Assembly: GCA_015056565.1 (NCBI GenBank)
Contig: SVGB01000017.1
Span: 16,428-80,427, forward strand
Length of the DNA: 64,000 nt
Source: Butyrivibrio sp.
GTDB lineage: Bacteria > Bacillota > Clostridia > Lachnospirales > Lachnospiraceae
Direction: 5' to 3'
In this document: positions 45,127 through 53,889 of the stretch, piece after piece
How positions within the stretch are numbered: position 1 is the first letter of the stretch
Layout of the letters: each line of letters starts with the position of its first letter
Notes under the pieces: model-generated
Databases searched by the model: none
The model's input: the letters and a program-made list of their open reading frames with translations, nothing else
Told to the model about the DNA's origin: nothing
Program-made: the position numbers and the translations under genes

Positions 45127-47839
45127 ACACGTAACAATAGGAATCCTGGCCCACGTAGATGCAGGAAAGACAACTCTCTCAGAGGGATTTCTGTATTTAT
45201 CCGGCGTCATCAGAAATATAGGGAGGGTGGACCACAGGGACACCTTCCTTGATACATATGAACTTGAAAGAGCCCGCGGAATAACTATTTTTTCCAAAGA
45301 GGCTTCTTTTGATTATGGTGATTTTTCTTTTACACTGCTTGATACCCCTGGCCATGCGGACTTCTCTCCGGAGATGGAGAGAACGCTGCAGGTACTTGAT
45401 ATGGCAATACTGCTGATAAGTGCTGCAGATGGCGTCACAGGCCAGGCAAAGCTTCTTTTTGAACTTCTAAGGCACTACCGCATTCCCACCATTATTTTCG
45501 TAAATAAGATGGATCAGGTCAGAGACTCTTTTGATATCGCGTCAAAAGAGATAATGGCAAGCCTTAAGTCGTCCCTGTCTACTCACATTGTCAGCATTCA
45601 GGATGGCATTTCGAATGACGAAGTGCAGGAAGAACTGGCAGTTTGCGATGACGAGCTTCTGACTGGATTTTTCGAAGGGAAAAGAGTTACTCCTATTGAC
45701 GTAAAAGAATTGGTAAACAAAAGGAAGTGCTTCCCTGTGATCTTTGGCTCGGCCCTTAAGATGGACGGGGTAAAAGAGCTTTTATCTGCAGTTTGCGACT
45801 ATGTAAAACCAGTGACAGAAAAGGAAGGAAGCAGACAGGGTCAGAGTGGTGATAAGGACCTGCAAAACGAGCCCTTTGGAGCCAGGATCTTTAAGATAAG
45901 CAGGGACGCCAGCGGAAACAGGCTGACCCACCTTAAGATAACCAGCGGAAGTCTTAAGGTAAGAGACCAGATAGGCGAAGAGAAGATAGACCGCATAATG
46001 GTCATCTCAGGAGATAAGACCCAGGCAGTAAGGGAAGCAGTAGCAGGCCAGGTGGTGGCTGTAATGGGACTGTCAGGCAAGAGGGCAGGCGAGGGCCTTG
46101 GCGTCCTTGAAGGAGATACGGTTTCAGAGGTGCTTCAGCCCATCCTTTCCTCGGTGCTGATCCTTCCGGAGGGAGCAGATCCAGCCATTGTCTATCAGAA
46201 CTTAAAGGCGCTTGAGGATGAGGAGCCAATGCTTCTTGTTTCCTACAACGAGGAGACCAAAGAGATCCTGGTAAACCTCATGGGAGAGGTGCAGAAAGAG
46301 ATCCTGACCCACCTTATAAAAACCAGATTTGGCCTCGATGTTAAGTTTGGCAAGGGCAATATAGTCTACAAGGAAACCATACTTGGTCCTGTGGAGGGAG
46401 TTGGACACTTTGAGCCTCTTCGCCACTACGCAGAGGTACATCTTCTTCTTGAGCCATTAGAGCCAGGAAGCGGCCTTAAGTTTGAAACAAACTGTAGTAC
46501 CGACGATCTTTCCCTCAACTGGCAGAGGCTTATATTAACTCATCTCGGAGAAAAGAAACATCGAGGAGTCCTTACGGGTTCTGAGATTACAGATATGAAG
46601 ATCACGGTGATCGCTGGAAAGAGTCACGTCAAACACACAGAAGGCGGAGACTTCCGCCAGGCCACCTACAGAGCTGTGAGACAGGGACTTATGATGGCTG
46701 ACAGCGTTTTGCTTGAGCCGGTTCTTGACTATCGTCTTGAAGTTCCTGGAGACTGCGTTGGAAGAGCGCTTACTGACCTGCAGCGCATGAATGCCACAGT
46801 TTCAGGTCCTGAGATTGTGGGTAATATGTCAGTTATAACAGGAAGTCTTCCTGCAGCTTGTTTTGGGGATTACGCCGGGGATGTATCCTCCTACACCAAG
46901 GGCGAGGGCAGGATATTTACTACCCTTAGCGGATATGCTCCCTGCCACAACGCTGAGGAAGTAATACTGGAGAGGGGCTATGATCCCACACTTGATAAAA
47001 GAAATTCTCCGGACTCTGTATTTTGCATGCACGGAGCAGGAACTGTGGTGCCCTGGGATCAGGTCCGGGACTACATGCACGTTGACAGCGGCTATAACCC
47101 AAAGACTCACAAGGTGGAGACAGATCTTTCTGACAACATAGATATGGAGGCGCTTCGCGAGCTTCAGAACAGGCTGAAAAATAAAGATAACGCCGAAAGG
47201 TCTTTTGCCGAAAGGGAAAAAGAGCACAGGGCGGCAGAAGGTGAGCTGATGGCCATCTTCGAAAGAACCTACGGAGCAGTTAAGCCCAGATATGTGGAGA
47301 CCGAAACAGTCTACGAGGGCATGACAAAAGAGGAAAAAGAGGCAAGAAGAGACCACGAGGTTGAGCAGCAAAAGCGCGAGAAATACGAGAATGTAAAGCC
47401 GGCAGATGAGTACAAAGAGTACCTTCTGGTGGATGGCTACAATATTATTTATGCATCAAAAGAGCTGTCAGACCTTGCAAAAACAGATCTAAAAGCAGCC
47501 AGGGACAGTCTCATCGACATGCTTATTAACTTCCAGGGATTTCGCAGAGAGCGGGTACTCTTAGTGTTTGACGCCTACAAGGTACCAGGCGGAAAAGAGC
47601 ACGTGGAAGACAGAAACGGTCTTTTGATTATTTATACAAAAGAGGCAGAAACCGCAGATCAGTACATTGAAAAAGCAGCCCACGAGATCAGTAAAAAATA
47701 CAAGGTGACAGTAGCGACTTCTGATGCCATCGAACAGGTCATAGTCATGGGGAGCGGCGCAATAAGAATGTCAGCCAGGGATTTTTGGGAAGAGATAGAA
47801 AGGACAAGAGAGCTTATCAGAGAAAAAATTGATAAGTGA
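45119..47839 (+). CDS. TetM/EF-G-like translational GTPase fused to a Rae1/YacP NYN nuclease domain (906 aa)
   Basis: The GTPase domain has AHVDAGKTT (G1), RGITI (G2), DTPGH (G3) and NKMD (G4). Domains II-V of the ribosomal-protection/EF-G type continue to about 650. After a charged linker (about 660-760) comes a NYN domain (about 764-906) with LLVDGYNIIYAS, LLVFDAYKV, TADQYIEKAAHE and VATSDAIEQ, which matches B. subtilis YacP/Rae1, a nuclease that cuts mRNA in the ribosomal A site. TetM-type proteins of about 640 residues release tetracycline; this one is about 270 longer. A ribosome-directed RNA-cleaving or rescue factor is the inferred role; tetracycline resistance is not shown. Confidence 0.87.
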   Translation: MPRHVTIGILAHVDAGKTTLSEGFLYLSGVIRNIGRVDHRDTFLDTYELERARGITIFSKEASFDYGDFSFTLLDTPGHADFSPEMERTLQVLDMAILLISAADGVTGQAKLLFELLRHYRIPTIIFVNKMDQVRDSFDIASKEIMASLKSSLSTHIVSIQDGISNDEVQEELAVCDDELLTGFFEGKRVTPIDVKELVNKRKCFPVIFGSALKMDGVKELLSAVCDYVKPVTEKEGSRQGQSGDKDLQNEPFGARIFKISRDASGNRLTHLKITSGSLKVRDQIGEEKIDRIMVISGDKTQAVREAVAGQVVAVMGLSGKRAGEGLGVLEGDTVSEVLQPILSSVLILPEGADPAIVYQNLKALEDEEPMLLVSYNEETKEILVNLMGEVQKEILTHLIKTRFGLDVKFGKGNIVYKETILGPVEGVGHFEPLRHYAEVHLLLEPLEPGSGLKFETNCSTDDLSLNWQRLILTHLGEKKHRGVLTGSEITDMKITVIAGKSHVKHTEGGDFRQATYRAVRQGLMMADSVLLEPVLDYRLEVPGDCVGRALTDLQRMNATVSGPEIVGNMSVITGSLPAACFGDYAGDVSSYTKGEGRIFTTLSGYAPCHNAEEVILERGYDPTLDKRNSPDSVFCMHGAGTVVPWDQVRDYMHVDSGYNPKTHKVETDLSDNIDMEALRELQNRLKNKDNAERSFAEREKEHRAAEGELMAIFERTYGAVKPRYVETETVYEGMTKEEKEARRDHEVEQQKREKYENVKPADEYKEYLLVDGYNIIYASKELSDLAKTDLKAARDSLIDMLINFQGFRRERVLLVFDAYKVPGGKEHVEDRNGLLIIYTKEAETADQYIEKAAHEISKKYKVTVATSDAIEQVIVMGSGAIRMSARDFWEEIERTRELIREKIDK

Positions 47840-47960
47840 CAGAATTGATAAAGTAGTAACAAATTATCTAAAAAAAGTATAAACTTTCGCAATTTTATAT
47901 ACTCTTTATACTAAACGCAATATAATTATTATACGAGTTTCGGATTAAGGAGGTAGCATA

Positions 47961-49736
47961 ATGAATCAGAAGAATAGTTCAGGTTTTAAAGCACCGCTCG
48001 GCGCGATCCTTCTTGGTGTGACTGGTGTACTTATCATCGCACTTATAGCAAGTATCGTATTTAGCGGCACTCAGATGAGATCCATAGAAATGACCGATGA
48101 AGAGGTCTACTATGATATGCTCTACACCATAAGCACAGATCTTATCAATGCTGACAGAGATCTGTACCAGGCAATGCTGGCAGCCACAAGAAAGCTTGCT
48201 TATGCAGACTATGTTGGTCCAGAGGGCGTTGCAGTATATGTGGATGATTACAAGTCCAATGCACAGCAGGCGCTTGATGGTGTAAATGCAGCAGCAGAGC
48301 TTGCCAAGAAGAATGACTATCTTTATAACCAGCTTAAAGATGATGATGGCGATACCTTCGGCAAGCTGGCTGAAGGCTTTGCATCTCAGTATTCTAAATG
48401 GATTAGCAGCTACGATGTAAAAAACGGAATAGGCGATATCGCAACATTTGATACTGAGTTTGATGCCACAAGAGATTATATCAGTGATATGTCTGATATT
48501 GTTGAGGCGTGGGCTAGCCAGGAAAAAGAGGCTAACGAAAAGGCTATCAACCACAAGATCCTTGTTTCTTCTATGACATTCATTGTTATTGCTATCGTTC
48601 TTTTAGTTGTAACTATATTTGTCATCGCTGTCATCCTTAAGACTCTTAAGAGAATGACTTCTGATGTTAAGAGAATGTCTGAAGGTGATTTCGTAACCAA
48701 GGTCAATGCTAACAGCTTTATTGTTGAGTTTAACAATATCCTGACAGCTCTTGAGAGCATGAGACATGAGCTCAGGAATGCTCTTGTAAAGGTTATTGAT
48801 CACGCAGATACAGTTAATACCAAGGCTGAACTTGCCAAGGATTCAATCTCAAGCTCTCAGAAGACAACTACTGATATCAGCTCTGCAGTTAATGATCTTG
48901 CAACTGGCGCTACAGCCATGGCACAGGATGTACAGAGTACATCTTCTGTAACAGTTAATATGGGAACTTCAGTAGACAACGTTCTTGAGTCAGCCAACTC
49001 CAACCTTGATAGAGGTCGTCAGGTTTACGACGAGTCCACAAGAGTTAAGCAGCAGCTTGAACAGATCAAGGAACAGGATCAGAAGAATGACGAGATGGCT
49101 TCACAGGTTGCTGAGTCAGTTAACGAGACAGCAAATGTTGTTGCTCAGATCACAACAGCAGCTGAGTCCATCATCTCTATTGCAAGCCAGACCAACCTCC
49201 TTGCTCTTAACGCATCCATTGAGGCTGCAAGAGCAGGCGAAGCAGGTAAGGGATTTGCGGTAGTTGCTGACAACATCAAAGACCTTGCTGGTGACACAAA
49301 CAACCTTGCTGGTGAGATCACCAACATGCTTTCAACAATTACTGATTACTCAGACAAGAATAAAGAACTAACAGAGGCAATCAAGGGCGCTATCACCAAT
49401 GAGACTGCAGCTCTTGAGGAGATGAGTGAGTCCTTCGATCAGATGCTTGCACTTCTTAAGGAAACTGAGGAAGGCAACAGACAGATCGTTGAGCTTGTTG
49501 AGACCATGAACTCCGACAAGGAAGACATTCTCAATTCTGTTGAGTCCCTGTCAAGTATCTCTGAGGAGAACGCAGCATCAACACAGGAGACAAGCGCATC
49601 ACTTATGCAGCTTGATACCAACATGGAATCTGTTGTTGAGCAGGCAAAAGACCTTCAGAAGATCGCAGAGGAACTTACAGCCAATGTTAAGTACTTCAAG
49701 GTTGAACTTCCTGCTGAAGAGACATCAGAAGAATAA
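47961..49736 (+). CDS. Methyl-accepting chemotaxis protein with 4-helix-bundle-type sensor (591 aa)
   Basis: Starts after AAGGAGG. Membrane helix 1 (about 13-35), an extracellular, mostly helical sensor of about 165 residues with no Cache motifs, membrane helix 2 (about 205-230), HAMP (with [12 protein letters not shown]), and a signalling domain whose tip is [20 protein letters not shown]. The sensor fits the 4HB_MCP class, which bind small organic ligands. The last residues (AEETSEE) are acidic, without a clear CheR-binding pentapeptide. A terminator follows directly. Confidence 0.92.
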   Translation: MNQKNSSGFKAPLGAILLGVTGVLIIALIASIVFSGTQMRSIEMTDEEVYYDMLYTISTDLINADRDLYQAMLAATRKLAYADYVGPEGVAVYVDDYKSNAQQALDGVNAAAELAKKNDYLYNQLKDDDGDTFGKLAEGFASQYSKWISSYDVKNGIGDIATFDTEFDATRDYISDMSDIVEAWASQEKEANEKAINHKILVSSMTFIVIAIVLLVVTIFVIAVILKTLKRMTSDVKRMSEGDFVTKVNANSFIVEFNNILTALESMRHELRNALVKVIDHADTVNTKAELAKDSISSSQKTTTDISSAVNDLATGATAMAQDVQSTSSVTVNMGTSVDNVLESANSNLDRGRQVYDESTRVKQQLEQIKEQDQKNDEMASQVAESVNETANVVAQITTAAESIISIASQTNLLALNASIEAARAGEAGKGFAVVADNIKDLAGDTNNLAGEITNMLSTITDYSDKNKELTEAIKGAITNETAALEEMSESFDQMLALLKETEEGNRQIVELVETMNSDKEDILNSVESLSSISEENAASTQETSASLMQLDTNMESVVEQAKDLQKIAEELTANVKYFKVELPAEETSEE

Positions 49737-49750
49737 AGAGCAAAATTATA

Positions 49751-49785
49751 GGCCTGGGGCAAATGTGTGCCTCAGGCCTTTTTTT
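49751..49785 (+). terminator. Rho-independent terminator after the second chemotaxis receptor
   Basis: GGCCTGGGGC pairs with GCCTCAGGCC (one G-T wobble), followed by seven T. Confidence 0.85.
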
Positions 49786-49786
49786 A

Positions 49787-49877
49787 ACAAGACACGGGGG
49801 TCTACTGACAAGACACGGGGACGGTTCTACTGTCTTATTGCATGCAATAAGACAGTAGAACCGTCCCCGTGTCTTGT
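49787..49877. repeat. Palindromic repeat P5 of the GACACGGGGACGGTTCT family (70-bp palindrome plus fragment)
   Basis: A perfect palindrome of 70 bp with no loop at all (49808-49877, centre TTATTGCA/TGCAATAA) is preceded by a shortened unit, ACAAGACACGGGGGTCTACTG (49787-49807). The centre is nearly that of P2. It sits between two convergent genes, right after the terminator of the chemotaxis receptor and 4 bp from the stop codon of the GH105 gene. Confidence 0.95.
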
Positions 49878-49881
49878 CATA

Positions 49882-51027
49882 TCATTTATTCCTGCGAAGG
49901 ATTTCTGTGTAAGCAAGGATAAGTGGAGCTACACCCTTGGCTTCATTTTCTACAACAGGCTCTGAGAAGTAGTATTCAAGGGAGCCGTCTCTGTGCTGGG
50001 CTCCTCCAAGACCTGCTACAAGGCAGATGCCGCCAAGCTGTGGTGATCCGTCTTCATTTCTTGAAAGGTACTTTTCTGTGATGCCATCAAAGGCCTTCAT
50101 GGCCACATCTTCAAATCTCTTAGGAATATATCCAAGTCGCACACCCTTTAAAAGTCCATAGGCGATAAGTGCTGTTCCTGAAGTCTCAAGGTAATTGCGA
50201 GGGTCTCCCTTTTTGTCCACAACCTGATAGAACATTCCGCTCTCGTCCTGGAATGGGATAAGAGCATTTGCCAGGTTCTCAAGCATGGTCTGAAGATATC
50301 TGTACTCGTAGTACATGGACTCGTCCATGGCCTCAGCTGTATCAACCAGTGCCACAGTGAACCATCCAAGGGCCCTTAACCAGAAGTTTGGAGAAAGGCC
50401 TGTTTCCTTGTCTGCCCAGTACATGTCCCTGCTCTCGTCGTATCCGTGGTAGTAAAGGCCGGTCTTTTTATCCTTCATAAGAGCCTCTACGTTCTTGAAC
50501 TGTTTAAAGGAATCAAGACAGCCCTGCATCTTGTTGTATCTCTTTTCATATTCCATGTAGAAGGGCTGTGCCATATACATTCCATCAAGCCATACCTGGT
50601 AGGGGTAGATCTTCTTGTGCCAGAAGTTCCCTGCGTTTGTTCTTGGCATGGTGGTGAGCTGGCTTCTTGCTGTATCCATGGCCTTTCTGTATTTTTCTTT
50701 TCCAGTAAGGTCATAGAGTTTGAACAGGTTCTTGCTGGGATTTATGTTGTCGAGGTTGTATTCGGCAGGATCGTAGGTCTTGATAGAGCCATCTTCCTGT
50801 ACAAACCATGAGACAAAAGAGTCTGCAAAATCCAAATACTTTTTATCACCTGTCATGTCGTAAAGAGAAAGGACAGCAGTGATCATGCAACCGTCAATAT
50901 AGTTCCAGGTGTTGGGCTTGCCCTGAAGGATCTTCTCTTTGTTCCAAAAGGGGTGTTCAGCATCTGACTGCTCCAAAAGATAATCAACGTATTCTGAAAG
51001 CATCTTAAAGGTTTCTTGTCTTGTCAT
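49882..51027 (-). CDS. Glycoside hydrolase family 105 (unsaturated rhamnogalacturonyl/glucuronyl hydrolase) (381 aa)
   Basis: The ATG at 51027 with GGAG six bases upstream is chosen over TTG at 51039. An (alpha/alpha)6-barrel with YPYQVWLDGMYMAQPF (catalytic Asp region of YteR-like enzymes), GLSPNFWLRALGWFTVAL and LGGICLVAGLGG is diagnostic of GH105. It removes the unsaturated uronic acid left by pectin lyases from rhamnogalacturonan oligosaccharides. No signal peptide, so it acts on imported oligosaccharides. It is the only pectin gene in the window and is on the opposite strand to its neighbours. Confidence 0.92.
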   Translation of the reverse strand: MTRQETFKMLSEYVDYLLEQSDAEHPFWNKEKILQGKPNTWNYIDGCMITAVLSLYDMTGDKKYLDFADSFVSWFVQEDGSIKTYDPAEYNLDNINPSKNLFKLYDLTGKEKYRKAMDTARSQLTTMPRTNAGNFWHKKIYPYQVWLDGMYMAQPFYMEYEKRYNKMQGCLDSFKQFKNVEALMKDKKTGLYYHGYDESRDMYWADKETGLSPNFWLRALGWFTVALVDTAEAMDESMYYEYRYLQTMLENLANALIPFQDESGMFYQVVDKKGDPRNYLETSGTALIAYGLLKGVRLGYIPKRFEDVAMKAFDGITEKYLSRNEDGSPQLGGICLVAGLGGAQHRDGSLEYYFSEPVVENEAKGVAPLILAYTEILRRNK

Positions 51028-51087
51028 GGGATTCTCCAACTCTTTTTGAAATTAAACTGTTGTTACGATATTGCTATAGGCTGCGAT

Positions 51088-51107
51088 AAATGTAAGTGCT
51101 TACATTT
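51088..51107. promoter_or_regulatory. LacI/CcpA-like operator between GH105 and the M18 gene
   Basis: Perfect inverted repeat AAATGTAAG-TG-CTTACATTT. The core TGTAAGTGCTTACA is close to the catabolite-responsive element TGWAANCGNTNWCA, with TG in place of the central CG. It lies 61 bp upstream of the GH105 start and could serve either divergent gene. A LacI-type regulator of pectin use or CcpA is a likely binder. Confidence 0.6.
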
Positions 51108-51136
51108 TAACATATTGTAGGAAAATATGGTATACT
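51107..51136 (+). promoter_or_regulatory. Promoter of the M18 aminopeptidase
   Basis: TTAACA (51107-51112), 18 bases, TATACT (51131-51136), ending 23 bp before the ATG at 51160. The -35 touches the operator at 51088-51107. Confidence 0.5.
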
Positions 51137-51159
51137 GTTTTTTCAGCGAGGTGGCAAAA

Positions 51160-52428
51160 ATGAAAGAAAATACAACTGAAAAAATGCTTGCTCTTATAGA
51201 TGCTTCACCCACAGCCTTTCATGTGGTGGACAACATCAAAAAGGAGCTTTTGAAAAAGAAATTTACAGAGCTTAAGGAGACTGAGGTCTGGAGCCTTAAA
51301 CCAGGTAACTACTTTGTTACAAGAAACGAATCAGCCATAATCTCTTTTAAGATACCAAAAAAAGACTTTAAGGGCTTTAACATGATCGCATCCCACAGCG
51401 ATTCTCCTTCCTTTAAGATCAAGGAAAATCCTGAGATGGCGGCTTGCGGAGCCTATGTGAAACTCAATGTTGAAAAGTACGGCGGAATGCTGTGCGCAGA
51501 GTGGTTTGACAGACCTCTTTCCGTAGCAGGAAGGCTTGTAGTGGATAAAAAGGGCAAGGCAGAGACAGTGCTTGTAAACGTGGACAGGGATCTTTTGATG
51601 CTGCCTGCACTTGCTATCCACATGGACAGAGAGGCCAACGATGGACACAAGTACAACGCCCAGACTGACATGCTTCCACTTTTTGGAGATGAGACCTCTG
51701 AAGGGAAGTTCTTTGATATTGTTGCAGAGGCTGCAGGAGTTAAGAAAAAAGATATCCTGAGCCATGATCTGTTTTTGTACAACAGGGTAAAGCCAACATT
51801 CTGGGGGGCAAATAATGAGTATATCTCAAGCTCTCGCCTGGATGATCAGGAGTGCGTATTTAGCAGCCTCTTTGGATTTTTGGACTCTAAGCCAACGGAT
51901 CATGTTTCAATGCATCTTGTCTTTGATAATGAAGAGGTTGGCAGCACTACCAAGCAGGGCGCAGCCTCATCATTTCTTAAGGACACCCTTGAGAGGATAA
52001 ATGATGGCCTTGGCAGGAGCAGGCAGCAGTACCTTTCAGCAATTGCAGGAAGTTTCATGATCTCTGCTGATAATGCTCACGCAGTTCATCCTAATTATCA
52101 GGACAAGGCAGACCCTGTAAACAGGCCTGTTATGAACAGGGGTATCGTGATCAAGTACAACGCCAATCAGAAATACACAACAGATGGAGTATCTGCGGCT
52201 AATTTCAAGCTTTTGTGCAAGGAGGCAGGTGTGCCATTCCAGACCTTCACTAACAGGTCAGATATGCCTGGAGGATCAACACTTGGAAACATCTCTACCA
52301 CTCAGGTGTCTGTAAATACAGTAGATATCGGACTTGCACAGCTTGCAATGCACTCACCATACGAGTCAGCAGGAAGCAAAGACCCTGAGTATCTGTCAAA
52401 AGTAGCACAGGTTTTCTATAGTAAGTAA
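51160..52428 (+). CDS. M18 family aminopeptidase (422 aa)
   Basis: The ATG at 51160 is chosen for its GAGGTGG ribosome site; 51127 lies on the -10 region. Motifs of M18 di-zinc aminopeptidases appear in order: ASHSDSPSFKIK, SSRLDDQECVFS, DNEEVGSTTKQGA, DMPGGSTLG and a final MHSPYESAG. It removes N-terminal, often acidic or neutral, residues from peptides in the cytoplasm. It is of normal length. Confidence 0.94.
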   Translation: MKENTTEKMLALIDASPTAFHVVDNIKKELLKKKFTELKETEVWSLKPGNYFVTRNESAIISFKIPKKDFKGFNMIASHSDSPSFKIKENPEMAACGAYVKLNVEKYGGMLCAEWFDRPLSVAGRLVVDKKGKAETVLVNVDRDLLMLPALAIHMDREANDGHKYNAQTDMLPLFGDETSEGKFFDIVAEAAGVKKKDILSHDLFLYNRVKPTFWGANNEYISSSRLDDQECVFSSLFGFLDSKPTDHVSMHLVFDNEEVGSTTKQGAASSFLKDTLERINDGLGRSRQQYLSAIAGSFMISADNAHAVHPNYQDKADPVNRPVMNRGIVIKYNANQKYTTDGVSAANFKLLCKEAGVPFQTFTNRSDMPGGSTLGNISTTQVSVNTVDIGLAQLAMHSPYESAGSKDPEYLSKVAQVFYSK

Positions 52429-52446
52429 TAGTTTTTGGAGGAAGTA

Positions 52447-53640
52447 ATGGGAATTTTTGATGTTTTCACCAAGGCTAGGAATGAGGCTAAGGCTGAAGAA
52501 GAACAAAAAGAAAAGGAGCTTTTAGCTAAGAAGGAAAAAAGTCTTGAGGAGCTGAAGGCTTCATATGAGGGACTTGGCTGGCCGGTGATCGGAAGGCTGA
52601 ACCCTGTAAATATCAAGGGCGCAGAGGATAGCGTCATGAAGGAGACTATCTCATCTGAGAGGAAGGACGAGATCGGACAGATGGTATTTGATGAGGATAT
52701 CTCACCAGACACCCTTAAGTTCTTTTCGCCCCAGGAGCTGTTATTTCTTTTGTCTGCCCTTGAGATGTACCACAAGCATTCACCACTTCCCGGGTTTGAA
52801 AAGAATCACAGGAAGGTTTACAACGAGATCCTGGACCGTGTAAGAAATGCAGAGTACCTGCAGGTTCTCTACGACATGAACACCGGATATCCATTTATCG
52901 ATCACGGTTTTGCCTGCGTTTATTTTGACAAGGATATGGCCGAGGAGGCAGCTGCTCTTTTCGCCAAGCAGTACAGAAAGCTCGCTGTAAGACAGTGCCT
53001 TGTGGAGGATAAAGAGAACCCTGGCAAGATCGGATTCTTCGATTTCCTGTACTATGTGGGAATCGAGAACCTCATTGTTGACAACGGTGCATACAGAGCC
53101 AGGTTTAAGAGAAACGAGATCCTGGCAGCACCTGGCGATTGGGGACAGGACAAGAATAAGATGCCTTCTAACCCAGCCCTTAACTTCGCCATGCTGGACG
53201 CCGTAGCAGAAAAGAAGTGGCCTGTATCCTACGAAAAGAGGGAAGAAGTTGTTAAGGCCAAGGAAATGAGGATGTTCAGCCTCATGAGAGCAGGACACTT
53301 CATTGTGCCCATGAAGCACGAGGGACCGGCAGAGGTTCTGGAAGATGGCAGGATCAAGATAGACAAGGACTCCAAGATCGAGTTCCTGATCATCAAGACT
53401 CAGGACGAGAAGCAGTTTTTGCCTGTCTACACTGACGGCTTTGAATTTGCCAAGAGGAACAAGGGAAAAGAGTGGAACGCAGGTGTGTTCCGCTTTGCAG
53501 ACATTATAAGATTTGTCGGAGACAGAGACGGTGTGATCTTCAATCCGGACGGACAAGGGGTAATCCTGACAGGCCAGCAGATGATGGCCATCGAGGTTGC
53601 AGCACAGCAGGCCGAGGCCCTCAAAAACAAAAAAAGCTAA
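52447..53640 (+). CDS. Unknown protein with N-terminal charged coiled coil (397 aa)
   Basis: I do not recognise a family. The ATG at 52447 follows GGAGG. Residues about 8-45 are a Lys/Glu-rich helix. The central part has SPQELLFLLSALEMYHKHSP and two blocks of DUF-like alpha/beta sequence; the end has a SseB-like stretch (KTQDEKQFLPVYTDGFEFA), which suggests a resemblance to SseB/DUF4299-type proteins. No signal peptide. It lies 18 bp after the M18 gene, and the palindrome P6 begins 11 bp after its stop. Confidence 0.65.
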   Translation: MGIFDVFTKARNEAKAEEEQKEKELLAKKEKSLEELKASYEGLGWPVIGRLNPVNIKGAEDSVMKETISSERKDEIGQMVFDEDISPDTLKFFSPQELLFLLSALEMYHKHSPLPGFEKNHRKVYNEILDRVRNAEYLQVLYDMNTGYPFIDHGFACVYFDKDMAEEAAALFAKQYRKLAVRQCLVEDKENPGKIGFFDFLYYVGIENLIVDNGAYRARFKRNEILAAPGDWGQDKNKMPSNPALNFAMLDAVAEKKWPVSYEKREEVVKAKEMRMFSLMRAGHFIVPMKHEGPAEVLEDGRIKIDKDSKIEFLIIKTQDEKQFLPVYTDGFEFAKRNKGKEWNAGVFRFADIIRFVGDRDGVIFNPDGQGVILTGQQMMAIEVAAQQAEALKNKKS

Positions 53641-53651
53641 GGATGCCACTG

Positions 53652-53785
53652 GGGACGGTTTTCATGACACGGGGAGGTTCTGCTGACACGGGGACGGTTC
53701 TACTGTCAAGTTTTATCAGAATAAAACCTGACAGTAGAACCGTCCCCGTGTCAGCAGAACCTCCCCGTGTCATGAAAACCGTCCC
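53652..53785. repeat. Long palindrome P6 of the GACACGGGGACGGTTCT family (134 bp)
   Basis: Two 65-bp arms around a 4-nt loop (53717-53720), with only one mismatch (A53709 against C53728). Each arm contains a short outer unit GGGACGGTTTTCATGACAC, then GGGGAGGTTCTGCTGACAC and GGGGACGGTTCTACTGTC, and the centre is GTTTTAT as in P1. The 249-bp gap around it has no gene. Downstream bases GTCCCTTATTGACT resemble those after P4 (GTCCCCATTGACT). Confidence 0.96.
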
Positions 53786-53889
53786 TTATTGACTCCCTCT
53801 TGTTTGTGTGCGGAATTTAGTCTAAAATTGAAATGTAGTCTAGTTATCTTTTACCCAGAGTTCATGTGATGCGAAGGAGCAAGAGATAT

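Noticed and set aside
45119..47839. Tetracycline resistance gene (tetM/tetO type)
   Set aside because: The GTPase part is of that fold, but the fused nuclease domain and chromosomal coupling to a regulator gene make a housekeeping ribosome role more likely; no mobile element surrounds it.
47840..47960. Sigma-28 promoter for the second chemotaxis receptor
   Set aside because: TAAA is present, but the -10 region does not match GCCGATAT at the right spacing; only a TATAAT-like box is seen.
52780..53649. 289-residue minus-strand frame opposite the unknown 397-aa gene
   Set aside because: The plus-strand gene has a GGAGG site and fits the direction and spacing of its neighbours; the minus frame has neither.
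18893..53785. CRISPR array
   Set aside because: Units are mirrored, not direct repeats with spacers of constant length, and no cas genes are present.
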